64,000 bases of DNA from CAHJXF01 sp038225855 (GTDB lineage Bacteria; Pseudomonadota; Gammaproteobacteria; Burkholderiales; Burkholderiaceae_D). The stretch lies in contig JBBRQU010000012.1 of assembly GCA_038225855.1 (NCBI GenBank), positions 1 to 64,000 on the forward strand, given 5' to 3'. Below the pieces are notes generated by a model. The model ran no database searches. It saw only the letters and a list, made by a program, of their open reading frames with translations, and was not told the DNA's origin. Each line of letters opens with the position of its first letter. Position 1 is the stretch's first letter. Position numbers and translations under genes: made by a program. This document shows positions 15,992 to 30,121 of the stretch, in pieces.

Positions 15992-17302
15992 ATGCCTGCG
16001 TCCGATCTTTCCGCCTGGTGGATGCCTTTCACTGCCAACCGCGAATTCAAGGCTGCTCCGCGCCTTCTGGTCTCGGCGTCCGGCATGTTTTACACGACGC
16101 ACGACGGGCGCCGGATTCTCGATGGCACCGCAGGGCTCTGGTGCGTCAACGCGGGTCACGCACAGCCGCGCATTGTCCGCGCGATCGGCGAATCGGTGGC
16201 GACGTTGGACTATGCGCCGAGCTTCCAGATGGGGCATCCGAAGGCTTTCGAATTGGCTGAACGGCTCGTCGCGTTTTCGGGCGGTCGCTTCAGCCACGCG
16301 TTCTATACCAACTCGGGATCCGAGGCCGTCGATACGGCGCTCAAGATCGCGCTCGCGTGGCATCGCGTTCGAGGCGAGGGTACCCGCACGCGCCTGATCG
16401 GCCGCGAGCGCGGTTACCACGGCGTGGGTTTCGGCGGGATATCGGTAGGCGGCCTGGCCAGCAACCGCAAGTGGTTCGGATCGCTGCTGGCCGGCGTCGA
16501 TCATCTGCCGCATACGCATGACCCGGCGCGAAACGCGTTCGCACGCGGACAACCGCAGCACGGCGCCGAACTGGCCGACGAGCTCGAACGCATCGTGACG
16601 CTCCACGATGCGTCCACCATCGCCGCGGTCATCGTCGAACCGGTTGCCGGGTCGACCGGCGTCTTGATCCCGCCGGTCGGCTATCTCGAACGCCTGCGCG
16701 ACATCTGCACGCGTCACGGCATTCTCCTGATCTTCGACGAAGTCATCACCGGCTTCGGTCGTTTGGGTACGCCGCTCGCTGCCGATTTCTTCGACGTCGA
16801 ACCCGACATGGTGACTCTCGCGAAGGGGATCACGAACGGCTGCGTGCCGATGGGTGCGGTGCTGGTCAAGCCCCGGATTCACGACGCGTTCATGCAGGGG
16901 CCACCGGGGGCAATCGAGTTGTTCCACGGCTACACCTATTCGGGTCACCCTCTGGCGTGCGCCGCGGCGCTTGCGACGCTCGATGTCTATGAGGAAGCAG
17001 GAGCGTTCGCGAATGCGGCCGCACTCGCTTCGACATGGGAGGACGCGGTGCATGCGCTGCGCGACCGGCCTCACGTGATCGACGTGCGCAACCTCGGACT
17101 CATCGCAGGCATCGAGCTCGCGCCGCGGGAAGGCCAGCCGGGTGCGCGGGGCATGGAAGCATTCAGGCGCGCATTCGCAGAAGGAATTCTGGTCCGCGTG
17201 ACGGGCGACACCATCGCGATGTCGCCGCCATTGATTCTCGATCGCGGTCACATCGAACGCCTGTGCTCGACGCTAGGCGAGGTGCTCGAGACGATAGCCT
17301 GA
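15992..17302 (+). CDS. Omega-amino acid (beta-alanine):pyruvate aminotransferase, class III PLP enzyme
   Basis: This 436-residue class III aminotransferase has PLP-binding residues in order: SGSEAVDTALK (108-118), the GYHG loop (141-144), LIFDEVITGFGRLG (246-259, with Asp249 contacting the pyridine nitrogen) and Lys278 in TLAKGITNGCVPMG. The DLSAWWMPFTANREFK beginning is typical of omega-amino acid:pyruvate transaminases, which turn beta-alanine or other omega-amines and pyruvate into the semialdehyde and alanine. The ATG at 15992 is chosen on that basis, although the frame is open to 15893. It is divergent from the N-acyl amino acid synthase operon, and a role in that pathway cannot be excluded. 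Confidence 0.88.
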   Translation: MPASDLSAWWMPFTANREFKAAPRLLVSASGMFYTTHDGRRILDGTAGLWCVNAGHAQPRIVRAIGESVATLDYAPSFQMGHPKAFELAERLVAFSGGRFSHAFYTNSGSEAVDTALKIALAWHRVRGEGTRTRLIGRERGYHGVGFGGISVGGLASNRKWFGSLLAGVDHLPHTHDPARNAFARGQPQHGAELADELERIVTLHDASTIAAVIVEPVAGSTGVLIPPVGYLERLRDICTRHGILLIFDEVITGFGRLGTPLAADFFDVEPDMVTLAKGITNGCVPMGAVLVKPRIHDAFMQGPPGAIELFHGYTYSGHPLACAAALATLDVYEEAGAFANAAALASTWEDAVHALRDRPHVIDVRNLGLIAGIELAPREGQPGARGMEAFRRAFAEGILVRVTGDTIAMSPPLILDRGHIERLCSTLGEVLETIA

Positions 17303-17411
17303 GCGGCGCGGTGGAGAGTCTGCGATAATCCGTGGTTGAACTTCGGCTGAGCGCGGGTCGAGGCGCTCGGCGCTGCGAGGTTCCTCCTCCCACTTTTAAC
17401 TGCACACCACG

Positions 17412-18932
<1,521 letters not shown>

Positions 18933-18952
18933 CGCGGAGTTGACGCGGGCCA

Positions 18953-19050
18953 TCGTCGTCCCTGCAGCCTTTAGTCCCCGCGAAAGCGGGGAAGGGACCC
19001 AGCGGCGTTGAAGTGTCACGCCACTGGATTCCCGCTTTCGCGCGAACGAC
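18953..19050. repeat. Dispersed palindromic intergenic repeat, copy 2
   Basis: This is the better-preserved copy of the element at 448-544. The left half holds CCCCGCGAAAGCGGGG and the right half TTCCCGCTTTCGCGCGAACGAC, which is nearly its reverse complement; a small inner hairpin (GGCGT...ACGCC) lies between. The whole about 97-bp unit can fold on itself. It fills the gap between the helicase gene and the convergent CoA-binding protein gene, where it might also end transcription. Confidence 0.75.
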
Positions 19051-19086
19051 AGCGCAGGTGAAGTACCCGATCGCTGTGGGACCGCT

Positions 19087-19536
19087 TCAAGACCTGCTCA
19101 CAAGCAGGCGCCGATGGTCCACCATGATGCAGCGGTCCATCACGACCATCATGCCGGCTGCGCGCGCTCTTGCCGCCGCATCCTCATTGACGACGCCGAG
19201 CTGCATCCAGAGATGATGCGCGCCGATCGCGATCGCGGCTTGGGCGATCGGCCCGATTTCTTCACTGCGCCTGAAACACACGACGGTGTCGATTGCGATG
19301 CCTTCACCGGCCAGCACGCCGAGGCTCGCGACACAGCGTAGTCCCGCGACGCGGCTTGCGTTGGGATTGACCGGATGCACATCGAAGCCCGCGCCTTTCA
19401 GATAGGCCGTAATGCGATGGCTGTCGCGCGCCGGGTTGTCCGACGCGCCGACCACGGCGATGCTTCGCGTCGCATCGAGGATGCGCGCTGCGGTCGCTGC
19501 GTCATCGTCCGCGTCATGGTCCGCGTTATGGTTCAT
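19087..19536 (-). CDS. CoA-binding domain protein (YccU-like)
   Basis: This 149-residue single-domain Rossmann protein has the CoA-binding pattern: SIAVVGASDNPARDSHRI (about 24-41), YLKGAGFDVHPVNP (43-56) and a late LWMQLGVVNEDAAARA helix-strand. Small stand-alone members of this family bind CoA or acyl-CoA, and their role is unknown. The ATG at 19536 is used, overlapping the end of gluQ by 11 bp, so the two are co-transcribed. The N-terminus MNHNADHDADDDAATAA is an odd His/Asp-rich leader written by a 12-bp tandem repeat (19499-19534), unlike the usual family start. Confidence 0.87.
   Translation of the reverse strand: MNHNADHDADDDAATAARILDATRSIAVVGASDNPARDSHRITAYLKGAGFDVHPVNPNASRVAGLRCVASLGVLAGEGIAIDTVVCFRRSEEIGPIAQAAIAIGAHHLWMQLGVVNEDAAARARAAGMMVVMDRCIMVDHRRLLVSRS
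19499..19534. repeat. 12-bp tandem repeat at the start of the CoA-binding gene
   Basis: Three 12-bp units (GCGTCATCGTCC, GCGTCATGGTCC, GCGTTATGGTTC) encode the His/Asp-rich N-terminal residues of the CoA-binding protein on the minus strand. One of several period-12 repeats in this window. Confidence 0.8.
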
Positions 19537-20470
19537 TCGTCGCCCCCTCGAATTTATTGCCGTCGTTGATGTGCAAAGGCCAGCGAGTCGCCCACGCGTG
19601 GGTCGCCCGCTCCCAGAATTCGTCCACGCCACCCGCATCCTCGATCACGAGACCGAGATGGCGTGCGGCTGCATGCAGCGCGGGCAACGGGCGCTTGCGA
19701 TCGAGCGGTGTCGCGCAGTTCTGCTTGGCAAGCTTTTCGCCGCGCGCATCGACCACGAGCGGCACGTGCAGGGTGCGCGGCATCGGCAAGTCCAGCGCTT
19801 CTTGCAACCAACGCTGGCGCGGCGTCGAATCGAGCAGGTCGGCGCCGCGCACGACGTCGGTCACGCCCTGATCGGCATCGTCGACGACGACCGCGAGCTG
19901 ATATGCCCAGAGGCCGTCGGCCCGCTTGACGACGAAGTCTCCCACCTCGCGCGCGAGGTTCTGCGTGACGAGGCCGGCTGCCCGGTCGTGAAAAGCCGCG
20001 ACGCGGTCGGGTGCGCGCATGCGCCACGCGCGAGCCATTCGGCCCGCTGGCAATCCTTCGCGGCACGTACCGGGATATACGGCGGCGGCGGCAGGCGCGT
20101 CGCGCAGTCGCGCGGGCGCCAGCCCTGCCTCTTCGACTTCACGACGCGTGCAGCCGCAGGGATAAACCCATCCGCGCGCCTGCAATCGTTCGAACGCGCG
20201 TTGATAGAGAACATCGCGCGCACTCTGCCGCACGATAGCTCCATCCCATCGAAAGCCGAAGGCCTCGAGCGTCGCGACGATATCGTCAGCCGAGCCTGCG
20301 ACTTCGCGCGGAGTGTCGAGGTCGTCGATGCGAACGAGCCAGCGGCCGCGATGCACGCGAACATCGAGCCAGCTCGCCATTGCGGCGACCAGCGATCCGC
20401 CATGCAAATAGCCAGTCGGCGAGGGCGCGAAGCGCCCCACGACGGGAGGATGGTTCGCGGCCACAGGCAT
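19526..20470 (-). CDS. gluQ: Glutamyl-Q tRNA(Asp) synthetase
   Basis: This 314-residue truncated GluRS-like enzyme glutamylates queuosine at position 34 of tRNA-Asp. The N-terminus has the class I signature GRFAPSPTGYLHGGSL (HGG in place of HIGH), followed by RIDDLDTPRE and the zinc-site region CGCTRREV. The KMSKS-like loop is GEKLAKQN. It lacks the anticodon-binding domain, as expected for GluQRS. The ATG at 20470 is preferred to a TTG nine codons upstream. It is followed by the CoA-binding protein gene with an 11-bp overlap. Confidence 0.93.
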   Translation of the reverse strand: MPVAANHPPVVGRFAPSPTGYLHGGSLVAAMASWLDVRVHRGRWLVRIDDLDTPREVAGSADDIVATLEAFGFRWDGAIVRQSARDVLYQRAFERLQARGWVYPCGCTRREVEEAGLAPARLRDAPAAAAVYPGTCREGLPAGRMARAWRMRAPDRVAAFHDRAAGLVTQNLAREVGDFVVKRADGLWAYQLAVVVDDADQGVTDVVRGADLLDSTPRQRWLQEALDLPMPRTLHVPLVVDARGEKLAKQNCATPLDRKRPLPALHAAARHLGLVIEDAGGVDEFWERATHAWATRWPLHINDGNKFEGATNEP

Positions 20471-20550
20471 CGACCGTGGTCGGCGGCAATCAGGCAAGTG
20501 TCTCTCTTTGTGTGAACCAAAAGATCATCTTTTGCGGGAACTTTCATTCA

Positions 20551-22710
20551 ATGTTTCTATTGCTTGCGATAATGACCGCAGCGCAGCACCTGATATTCCT
20601 GTCTATTCGATCGGTCGTCTGCGTCCGCCAGTTCAATCGCAATCAGCTTCACCCGGCATTCTTCCATGCGTTTCCCTGTGCCGTCTGCCGCATCGAACCG
20701 TTCCTCGTGATTCGTCGGCCCAATTCGCTTTCTACGTTGTCCGGCACGCGCACGGTGGCAGGCACGATTGCCGATTCGCGAGTGCGTCTCGAGCTGCTCG
20801 ATATCGCTGCGCATAACGGATGGCTGGCGGGTGTGATCACGGTGGTCGTGATGGGTTTTGTCTGGGCGCTGCTGTTCGGGCGCGCGTCTGGCGCTGCATT
20901 GCTGGCGTGGGCCGTATCGATGATCCTGGGCGCGGCTCTGCGGATCGGATTGAGTCACGCGTGGGCGTCCGGTCGCAGGCGCCATGCCCGACGCAAAGCG
21001 CTGCAGGAGGGTGTCTCGCGCGTGACCGCAACTCATCTCGAACGATGGGAAGTCGCCCACGCCGTCGTCGGTCTGCTGTGCGGATCGGCGTGGGCCATGC
21101 TGGTTTTCGCGGTCGACCCGAACACCGAGCGCGTCGTCTTCCTGGTGGGTCTGGCTTTGACCGTCGCGCTGATTCTCGGCAACAGTTCATACGCCGCGAG
21201 CCGATTGGCCTACCTGCTGTTTGCAATTCCGATCGTCGTCACGCAGGAGGTGAACCTGTTGCGTCTGCAGGCGGACTTGCGCGATCTGCTTGCAGTCGCA
21301 TGGCCGGCTCTCGCAATCAGCCTCTACTTTCTCCATCGCGCTTTCGCAAATTCCTTGTTCAACAATCTGGTTGCCCGCATCGACCAGGAACGCAGCGCGG
21401 CCGAACAGAAGGCGCTGGTCGAGACTGCGCCATTGGGCATTCTCGTGGTGCGCGATATGCGTATTACCATCTGCAACGATGCGTTGTTGAAGATCCTGGG
21501 GTTCGGCAGCAAGGAAGACTTGCTCGGCAAGAGCGTCCGAATGCTGATTCCCGACGACACTGCCTGGCGCGAGGCGCTCGAGGACGGGCTGGCCGCCATG
21601 CATGGCCCGGTGCGGTCGCGCATCGTGCGTCGTCGTCGTGCGGACGGAACGGTCGTCGACATCAAGCGCGACATCGCCGCGGTGGAACGCGGCAACAGCG
21701 GAACGGGGTACATCGGTATCTACGAAGACGTCAACGAACGCGCTGCGATCGAAGAGGGCTTTCGGCATGCAGTGCACATGCAGCGCCTGGTGTTCGAATC
21801 CGCGGGCGAGGGCATCGCGATCGTCAACGAAGGCATCATCGAGCAGGCCAACCAGGCGCTCGCCGATCTCGTCGGGATGTCGATCGCACAATTGAAAGAC
21901 CGGCCTTTCCAATCACTCTTCGAAGACCCCAAAGCCTGGGCCGAGATCGAGAAGCAGTTCGAGCGCCTCGGCAATACCTTGAAGCTCGAGCGGCGCATCG
22001 TGCGCTCCGACGGCCGGGCGCTGTGGGCGTGCGTCACCGGTCGTCCGGTGGGGGCGCATTTGACAACCACGACGCGCGCGGCGACCGATGATCACGCGCG
22101 CTCGATCTGGATCGTTGCCGATCTCACGGCTCTGAAGGCGAGGGAGGCCGAGAGTTGGCACCAGGCCAATCACGATGTATTGACCGGCCTGCCCAACCGT
22201 CGTTTCCTGCAGGACCGACTCGATCAGGCGCTTGCCCTCGCGCGTCGCGATGGACGTCGCGTCGCGATCCTTGCGCTCGATCTCGACGGCTTCAAGTCAG
22301 TCAACGATATGTACGGCCATCCCTTCGGCGACGCGGTGCTCGAAGAAGTCGCGCGACGTTTGTCGTCGGTGGTCCGCGAACTCGATACCGTGGGCCGCTG
22401 GGGCGGCGACGAATTCGTGCTGGTCTTGAAGGAGATCGAGTCGCGCGCGGTTGTCGAGGTCATGGTCGAGCGTGTGATCGCGCGCCTGTCCGAACCCATG
22501 ATCTACCGGGGGCAGCGATTGTCAGTCGGCGTGAGCATCGGCATCGCTCTCTATCCGGATCATGGCGACGAAGTCGAGAAGGTGATGCTCGCCGCCGATC
22601 TGGCGATGTACGAAAGCAAGGCGAGCGGGGGCAATGCCTGGCGCTTCGCGTCCGCCAATGCGCAGACGCCGCGCGGAAAATATCGACCTGCATTGGCGCC
22701 TGAGGCTTGA
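20551..22710 (+). CDS. Membrane PAS-PAS-GGDEF diguanylate cyclase
   Basis: The frame is 719 residues from ATG 20551. A membrane region of about six helices (roughly 85-270) is followed by two PAS domains (about 285-405 and 410-535) and a C-terminal GGDEF domain. The active-site GGDEF is at 618-622, with the inhibitory RxxD site RELD exactly five residues upstream, so it should make cyclic di-GMP from two GTP and be product-inhibited. No EAL domain is present. The start is uncertain: the first 60-70 codons have poor coding character and include a GATAAT at 20568-20573, so a GTG around 20707-20779 may be the true start. It is divergent from gluQ. Confidence 0.86.
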   Translation: MFLLLAIMTAAQHLIFLSIRSVVCVRQFNRNQLHPAFFHAFPCAVCRIEPFLVIRRPNSLSTLSGTRTVAGTIADSRVRLELLDIAAHNGWLAGVITVVVMGFVWALLFGRASGAALLAWAVSMILGAALRIGLSHAWASGRRRHARRKALQEGVSRVTATHLERWEVAHAVVGLLCGSAWAMLVFAVDPNTERVVFLVGLALTVALILGNSSYAASRLAYLLFAIPIVVTQEVNLLRLQADLRDLLAVAWPALAISLYFLHRAFANSLFNNLVARIDQERSAAEQKALVETAPLGILVVRDMRITICNDALLKILGFGSKEDLLGKSVRMLIPDDTAWREALEDGLAAMHGPVRSRIVRRRRADGTVVDIKRDIAAVERGNSGTGYIGIYEDVNERAAIEEGFRHAVHMQRLVFESAGEGIAIVNEGIIEQANQALADLVGMSIAQLKDRPFQSLFEDPKAWAEIEKQFERLGNTLKLERRIVRSDGRALWACVTGRPVGAHLTTTTRAATDDHARSIWIVADLTALKAREAESWHQANHDVLTGLPNRRFLQDRLDQALALARRDGRRVAILALDLDGFKSVNDMYGHPFGDAVLEEVARRLSSVVRELDTVGRWGGDEFVLVLKEIESRAVVEVMVERVIARLSEPMIYRGQRLSVGVSIGIALYPDHGDEVEKVMLAADLAMYESKASGGNAWRFASANAQTPRGKYRPALAPEA

Positions 22711-22726
22711 GGAAAGGGAACAACCC

Positions 22727-22755
22727 GTAGCCCCGGCGAAGGCCGGGGTCCAAGT
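22727..22755. repeat. REP-like palindromic unit 1
   Basis: GTAGCCCCGGCGAAGGCCGG followed by GGTCCAAGT. CCCCGGC and GCCGGGG form a hairpin around GAAG. It is repeated directly at 22766 and inverted at 22821. Confidence 0.75.
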
Positions 22756-22765
22756 GACGGAGCCC

Positions 22766-22794
22766 GTCGCCCCGGTGAAGGCCGGGGTCCAAGT
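22766..22794. repeat. REP-like palindromic unit 2 (direct copy)
   Basis: Same orientation as unit 1, differing in GTCG for GTAG at the left end and GGTGAAGG for GGCGAAGG in the core. The two units are 10 bp apart. Confidence 0.75.
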
Positions 22795-22820
22795 TGCTTG
22801 CTTGTCGCGTGTGCGGACGA

Positions 22821-22845
22821 ACTTGGGTCCCGGCCTTCGCCGGGA
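22821..22845. repeat. REP-like palindromic unit 3 (inverted copy)
   Basis: ACTTGGGTCCCGGCCTTCGC followed by CGGGA is the reverse complement of units 1 and 2, making a BIME-like arrangement between the convergent diguanylate cyclase and valS genes. Confidence 0.75.
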
Positions 22846-22881
22846 AGACCCCGAGAAGACGGCGGCAACGCATGGCGCGCC

Positions 22882-25923
<3,042 letters not shown>

Positions 25924-26072
25924 GCGCGTGGGTGCGCTTGGGAACGCTGGGGATTATTCCGCGCAATTTTAATGGAGAACCCCGAAGCGCCCTTGCGCCC
26001 ACACGAATCGGTACGTTCGACGAGGAGCCGAAGAGTTCTTCATGCACGAGGAAAGTCGTTGGGGAGACGGGG

Positions 26073-28871
26073 ATGACGAAGCAGAAGTTCGTGAAGTGCG
26101 CCGCGGCTGCGGCGCTGGGGGTTGCGATCGTCTCGATCACGGGATGCGCAACCGTCGGTGCGTTGGGTACCGGCACGAACGCGAGCGTGCCTGCGGCGCG
26201 GTCCGTAGCGTCGTCGGGTACCCCGGTCGGGGCGCCGCCCGGCGCCGGCCCGGCTGCTCCGGCTGCGGGCGCGGCGGCACCCCCGTCGACAGCCGGCGCG
26301 AGCCGTCCCGACAACGCAAGCCTCAAGCCCTTTCGCGAAGTGATCGCGGGCGCACGGGAGATGAAGGGCTTCTTCACGCTCTGGCAAAAGGACGACAAGG
26401 TGTGGATCGAGGTTCCCGACCAACGCCTCGATCAGCTGTTCTTCTTTTCGTACAACGTCAGCGATTCGGTTGGCGAGCGCTTCGCTTATGCGAGCCAGAT
26501 GGGCAAGCGCTACGTGGTCAGCTTTCATCGCGTCGGCAATGCGATGCAACTGATCGCGAGGAACACGCGCTTCGTCGCTGCGGTCGGGTCGGCCACCGAA
26601 CGTGCGGTGCGCCAGAGCTTTTCGGACAGCTTGATCGGTAGCGCGCCCGTGCTCTCGCAACCGCATCCCGAATCGAAGTCGGTGCTGATCGACGCGAGCG
26701 CGCTGTTGATGACCGATATCCCGGGTTATTCGACGACGCTCGAGTCGTCGTTTCGCATCAACTACACGCTCGATCGCGCCAACTCGAGCTTCGTGAAAGT
26801 GCGGGCCGATGACCAGAGCGCGAGCTTCTCGGTACGCGATCATTTCTCGACGTCGCGCCTGCCCGGCGTGATCCTGCCGAACAATCCGATCGCGCCCGCG
26901 CCACCCACCACGCCGCCCGACGCGCGCAGCGTGTTCATCGGCTTCGTCTACAACTTCGCCGCGCTGCCCGACCCGATGCGACCGCGTTATGCCGATGATC
27001 GCGTCGGCACCTTCACGACCAACATCGCCGACTACACCTCCGACAGCGCGCCCAGCCCGCGCAGCTTCTTCGTCAATCGCTGGCGCCTCGAGAAAAAGGA
27101 TCCGTCGGCAGCGATGTCCGATCCTAGGCAGGCGATCGTTTTCTGGATCGATCGCAATGTGCCGGTCAACTATCGCGACACCATCGTCGAAGGCATCCTG
27201 GTGTGGAACAAGGCGTTCGAGCGCATCGGATTCTCGAACGCGATCGTCGCGAAAATTCAACCCGACGACGCCGACTTCGACACGCTCGACGCGCGTCACG
27301 CGTCGGTGCGCTGGTACCTCGGCGCCGACGCGGGTTTTGCGATCGGCCCCTCGCACACCGACCCGCGGACCGGCGAAATCCTCGACGCTGACATCGCGAT
27401 TCCGGACGCCTTCACGCGCAACGCGAAGACCCTCGTCAGCGAAGCGTTGCCGCTGCCGCCCAAGGCGCTGGAAGGATCGGCAGCCGGTGCAGGCGAGCAG
27501 GCCATGCGGTGCGACTTTGCGGCCGAGGCGATCGGCGAAGCGGCGTTCGCGCTCGGCCTCCTCGACGCGCGCGGCGAAGTGCTGGCCGACAGCGCCGAAG
27601 CCGACGGCTTCGCGCGCGACTACCTGCGCGACGTGGTGACGCATGAGGTCGGCCATGCACTCGGCCTGCGCCACAACTTTCACGCGTCGACCATCCGCAC
27701 GCGGGCGCAATTGCAGGACGCGGCCTTCACGCGTGCGAACGGGATGACCGGTTCGGTGATGGACTACACGCCCTTCAACATCGCCGCGCGCGACGAGAAG
27801 CAGGGCGAATACGTGATGAGCGGCCTCGGCCCCTACGACTACTGGGCGATCGAATATGCATACAAGCCCATCGACGCGCCGACGCCCGAGGCCGAGCGCA
27901 AGGAGCTGTCGCGCATCGCCGCGCGCGGCATCGAGCCGCAGTTGACTTTTGCGACCGACGAAGACGCCGATGGCGGCCCCGATGGCGCCGACCCGGAGAT
28001 CAATCGCTTCGATCTGGGCAACGATCCTCTGGCGTATTACAGAAAGCGCTTCGCCCTCTCGCGCGAACTGTGGGACCGGCTGCAGAACCGCGCGATGAAG
28101 CCCGACGAAAACTATCTGGTGCTGCGCAGGAACGTCGAGCGCGGCTTCAATGAAATCAACCGCGCGGCGCCCTTGATCGCAAAATACGTGGGCGGCATGC
28201 GGACCAGCCGCAACCACGTCGCGCTTCCCGCGACCGGCGACAACGGGGCGCTGGCAGCGAGCGGCGCGCTTCATGTGCCCATCGAAGCCGCGCGTCAGAA
28301 GCAGGCGCTCGACCTGCTCGCGACGCAACTGTTCTCGGTCGACAGCTTTCGCTTCAAGCCCGAGTTCATCAGCCGCCTGGGTATCGACTATCTCGATCGC
28401 AGCGATCCCAACGGCTCGAACAAGACCGCGTTCTATCTCCCGGGTCGCGTGCTCGCGATCCAGACCTCGGTGCTCGATCATCTGATGTCCGACCCGGTCG
28501 CGCGGCGCATCGGCGACGCGGAGAATCTGAGCGACAGACCGCGCGAGCTACTCACTCTTTCGCAGCTCTACGGTACCGTGCAGCGCGCGGTCTGGAGCGA
28601 GCTCGCAAGCGGCAAGGACATGACGCGCATGCGGCGCAACCTGCAACGCGAGCACCTGAAGCACGTGATGAACGTGCTGCTCAGGCCAGGCGTCGCGACG
28701 CTGGCCGATGCGCGCAGCCTGCAACGCGAGAACGCGATCGCGTTGAAGGCGTCGATGCAACATGCGCTGGCCTCGAAGCAGCTTTCGGTCGAGAATCGCG
28801 CGCATCTGCGCGAGAGCGTTGCGACCATCGACGATGCCTTGCGCGCGAACCTGACGAGAATGGGTATATGA
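26073..28871 (+). CDS. Zinc-dependent metzincin metalloprotease, lipoprotein (DUF5117/DUF4953 type)
   Basis: This 932-residue protein has a lipoprotein signal with lipobox SITGC (Cys at about residue 25), then a Pro/Ala/Gly linker. A large N-terminal domain (about 85-330, DUF5117-like) is followed by a catalytic domain with the full metzincin zinc motif HEVGHALGLRH (His524, Glu525, His528, His534) and the Met-turn SVMDY with Met563. The C-terminal third is helical. It is expected to be anchored at the outer or inner membrane facing the periplasm. The substrate is unknown. The ATG at 26073 is preceded by GGGGAGACGGGG, and the frame is open far upstream. Its stop overlaps the start of the next gene (ATGA). 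Confidence 0.9.
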   Translation: MTKQKFVKCAAAAALGVAIVSITGCATVGALGTGTNASVPAARSVASSGTPVGAPPGAGPAAPAAGAAAPPSTAGASRPDNASLKPFREVIAGAREMKGFFTLWQKDDKVWIEVPDQRLDQLFFFSYNVSDSVGERFAYASQMGKRYVVSFHRVGNAMQLIARNTRFVAAVGSATERAVRQSFSDSLIGSAPVLSQPHPESKSVLIDASALLMTDIPGYSTTLESSFRINYTLDRANSSFVKVRADDQSASFSVRDHFSTSRLPGVILPNNPIAPAPPTTPPDARSVFIGFVYNFAALPDPMRPRYADDRVGTFTTNIADYTSDSAPSPRSFFVNRWRLEKKDPSAAMSDPRQAIVFWIDRNVPVNYRDTIVEGILVWNKAFERIGFSNAIVAKIQPDDADFDTLDARHASVRWYLGADAGFAIGPSHTDPRTGEILDADIAIPDAFTRNAKTLVSEALPLPPKALEGSAAGAGEQAMRCDFAAEAIGEAAFALGLLDARGEVLADSAEADGFARDYLRDVVTHEVGHALGLRHNFHASTIRTRAQLQDAAFTRANGMTGSVMDYTPFNIAARDEKQGEYVMSGLGPYDYWAIEYAYKPIDAPTPEAERKELSRIAARGIEPQLTFATDEDADGGPDGADPEINRFDLGNDPLAYYRKRFALSRELWDRLQNRAMKPDENYLVLRRNVERGFNEINRAAPLIAKYVGGMRTSRNHVALPATGDNGALAASGALHVPIEAARQKQALDLLATQLFSVDSFRFKPEFISRLGIDYLDRSDPNGSNKTAFYLPGRVLAIQTSVLDHLMSDPVARRIGDAENLSDRPRELLTLSQLYGTVQRAVWSELASGKDMTRMRRNLQREHLKHVMNVLLRPGVATLADARSLQRENAIALKASMQHALASKQLSVENRAHLRESVATIDDALRANLTRMGI

Positions 28872-30121
28872 ACGCAGTTGTAGATACCAGGCCCTCGAAA
28901 CCCGAGCCCGGCCCAAACGCAGGCGACGTGACCGCCGATCCGTCGCAGCACAAGAAAGAGGCGGTTGCGACGGTCGGCAATGAAACGCCCATTGCGGAGG
29001 CGCCCGTCGTTGCGCCCGCGTCGGACCAACCGTTGCCGAAATTCGACGCCCGCGGTGCGGCCATCGTCACGCTGGCGGTGCTGGCCACGCTGTTCGCGTT
29101 GCAAACCGCCGCGCTCTTCGTCATTCCGCTGGTGGTCGCGGTGCTGTTCGCGTATGCGCTCGACCCCTTCGTGTCGTTCCTCGAACGCAGGCATGTGCCG
29201 CGCCCGCTGGGCGCGTTGTTCGTGCTGGTCGTGCTGGTCTCCGCGTGCGGCACGAGCGTCTATGCGCTGCGCTTTCAGGCACAGGCGATCGTCGATCAGA
29301 TTCCCAATGTCGTGAAGAAGGCCTCGCACGCGGTGGAAATTTTCGACAGGGGCCCTGGTGTCGGGTTCGACAACGTGCGCCGCGCCGCCGACGCCTTGCA
29401 AAAGGCCTCCGACCAGGCGGTTGGCAAGGAAGCCGGGGCGAAGGGCGAGACGGTAGTGGTCGTGCAGTCGAGCACGCGACCGAAGGACCTGTTGCTCAGC
29501 GGCGGCCGCAGCGTGCTCGAGATGATCGGCCAGACCGTGATGGTGATCTTCCTCGTCTATTTCATCCTGATCGCCGGCGACAAGTTCAAGCGCAAGTTCG
29601 TCAAGGTCGCGGGTCGCACCTTGTCGGAGAAAAAGATCTCGGTGCAGATGTTCGAGCGGATCAACCTGTCGATCCAGCGCTATCTGGCGATGCTGTTCGT
29701 CACCAACCTCGTCCTCGGCGTCATGACGTGGGGCGCATTCCGGATCATCGGACTCGACAACGCGGGCACGTGGGGAATCACCGCCGGCGTGCTCCACCTC
29801 ATTCCCTATTTCGGACCGATCCTGTTGTCGCTGGCGACCGGAGTGGCTGCGCTGATCCAGTTCGGCTCGCTCGGCATGGCGGCGCTCGTGGGCGGCGTCT
29901 CGCTGGCGATCGCGACACTGGTCGGGGTCGTCCTCACGACCTGGATGACCGGACGCATCGCGAAGATGAATACGGTCGCGGTGTTCATCGGCCTGTTGCT
30001 CTTCGGCTGGCTGTGGGGCGTGTGGGGCGTGCTGCTCGCAGTCCCGATCGTCGTGATCGTCAAGGTCGTCTCCGACCATGTCGAAGAGCTTGCGGCCTTC
30101 TCTGAGTTTCTGGGAGATTGA
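28868..30121 (+). CDS. AI-2E/PerM family transporter
   Basis: This 417-residue polytopic membrane protein starts with a 65-residue disordered Pro/Ala-rich cytoplasmic N-terminus. Paired helices (about 68-115), a periplasmic or amphipathic region (120-200) and four to five C-terminal helices (about 210-400) follow, including the GVLHLIPYFGPI stretch typical of the family. Members include autoinducer-2 exporters and Na+/H+ antiporter-like proteins, so the substrate cannot be named. The start codon overlaps the metalloprotease stop (ATGA at 28868), implying co-translation. Confidence 0.9.
   Translation: MNAVVDTRPSKPEPGPNAGDVTADPSQHKKEAVATVGNETPIAEAPVVAPASDQPLPKFDARGAAIVTLAVLATLFALQTAALFVIPLVVAVLFAYALDPFVSFLERRHVPRPLGALFVLVVLVSACGTSVYALRFQAQAIVDQIPNVVKKASHAVEIFDRGPGVGFDNVRRAADALQKASDQAVGKEAGAKGETVVVVQSSTRPKDLLLSGGRSVLEMIGQTVMVIFLVYFILIAGDKFKRKFVKVAGRTLSEKKISVQMFERINLSIQRYLAMLFVTNLVLGVMTWGAFRIIGLDNAGTWGITAGVLHLIPYFGPILLSLATGVAALIQFGSLGMAALVGGVSLAIATLVGVVLTTWMTGRIAKMNTVAVFIGLLLFGWLWGVWGVLLAVPIVVIVKVVSDHVEELAAFSEFLGD

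Noticed and set aside
19412..20515. 367-codon plus-strand frame opposite gluQ
   Set aside because: Shadow frame; GluQRS motifs on the minus strand are complete.
26040..28481. 813-codon open frame on the minus strand opposite the metalloprotease
   Set aside because: It is the antisense shadow of a GC-rich gene; the plus-strand protein has a lipobox, metzincin motif and Met-turn, while the minus frame has no recognisable motif and is rich in Arg/Val/Glu in shadow pattern.
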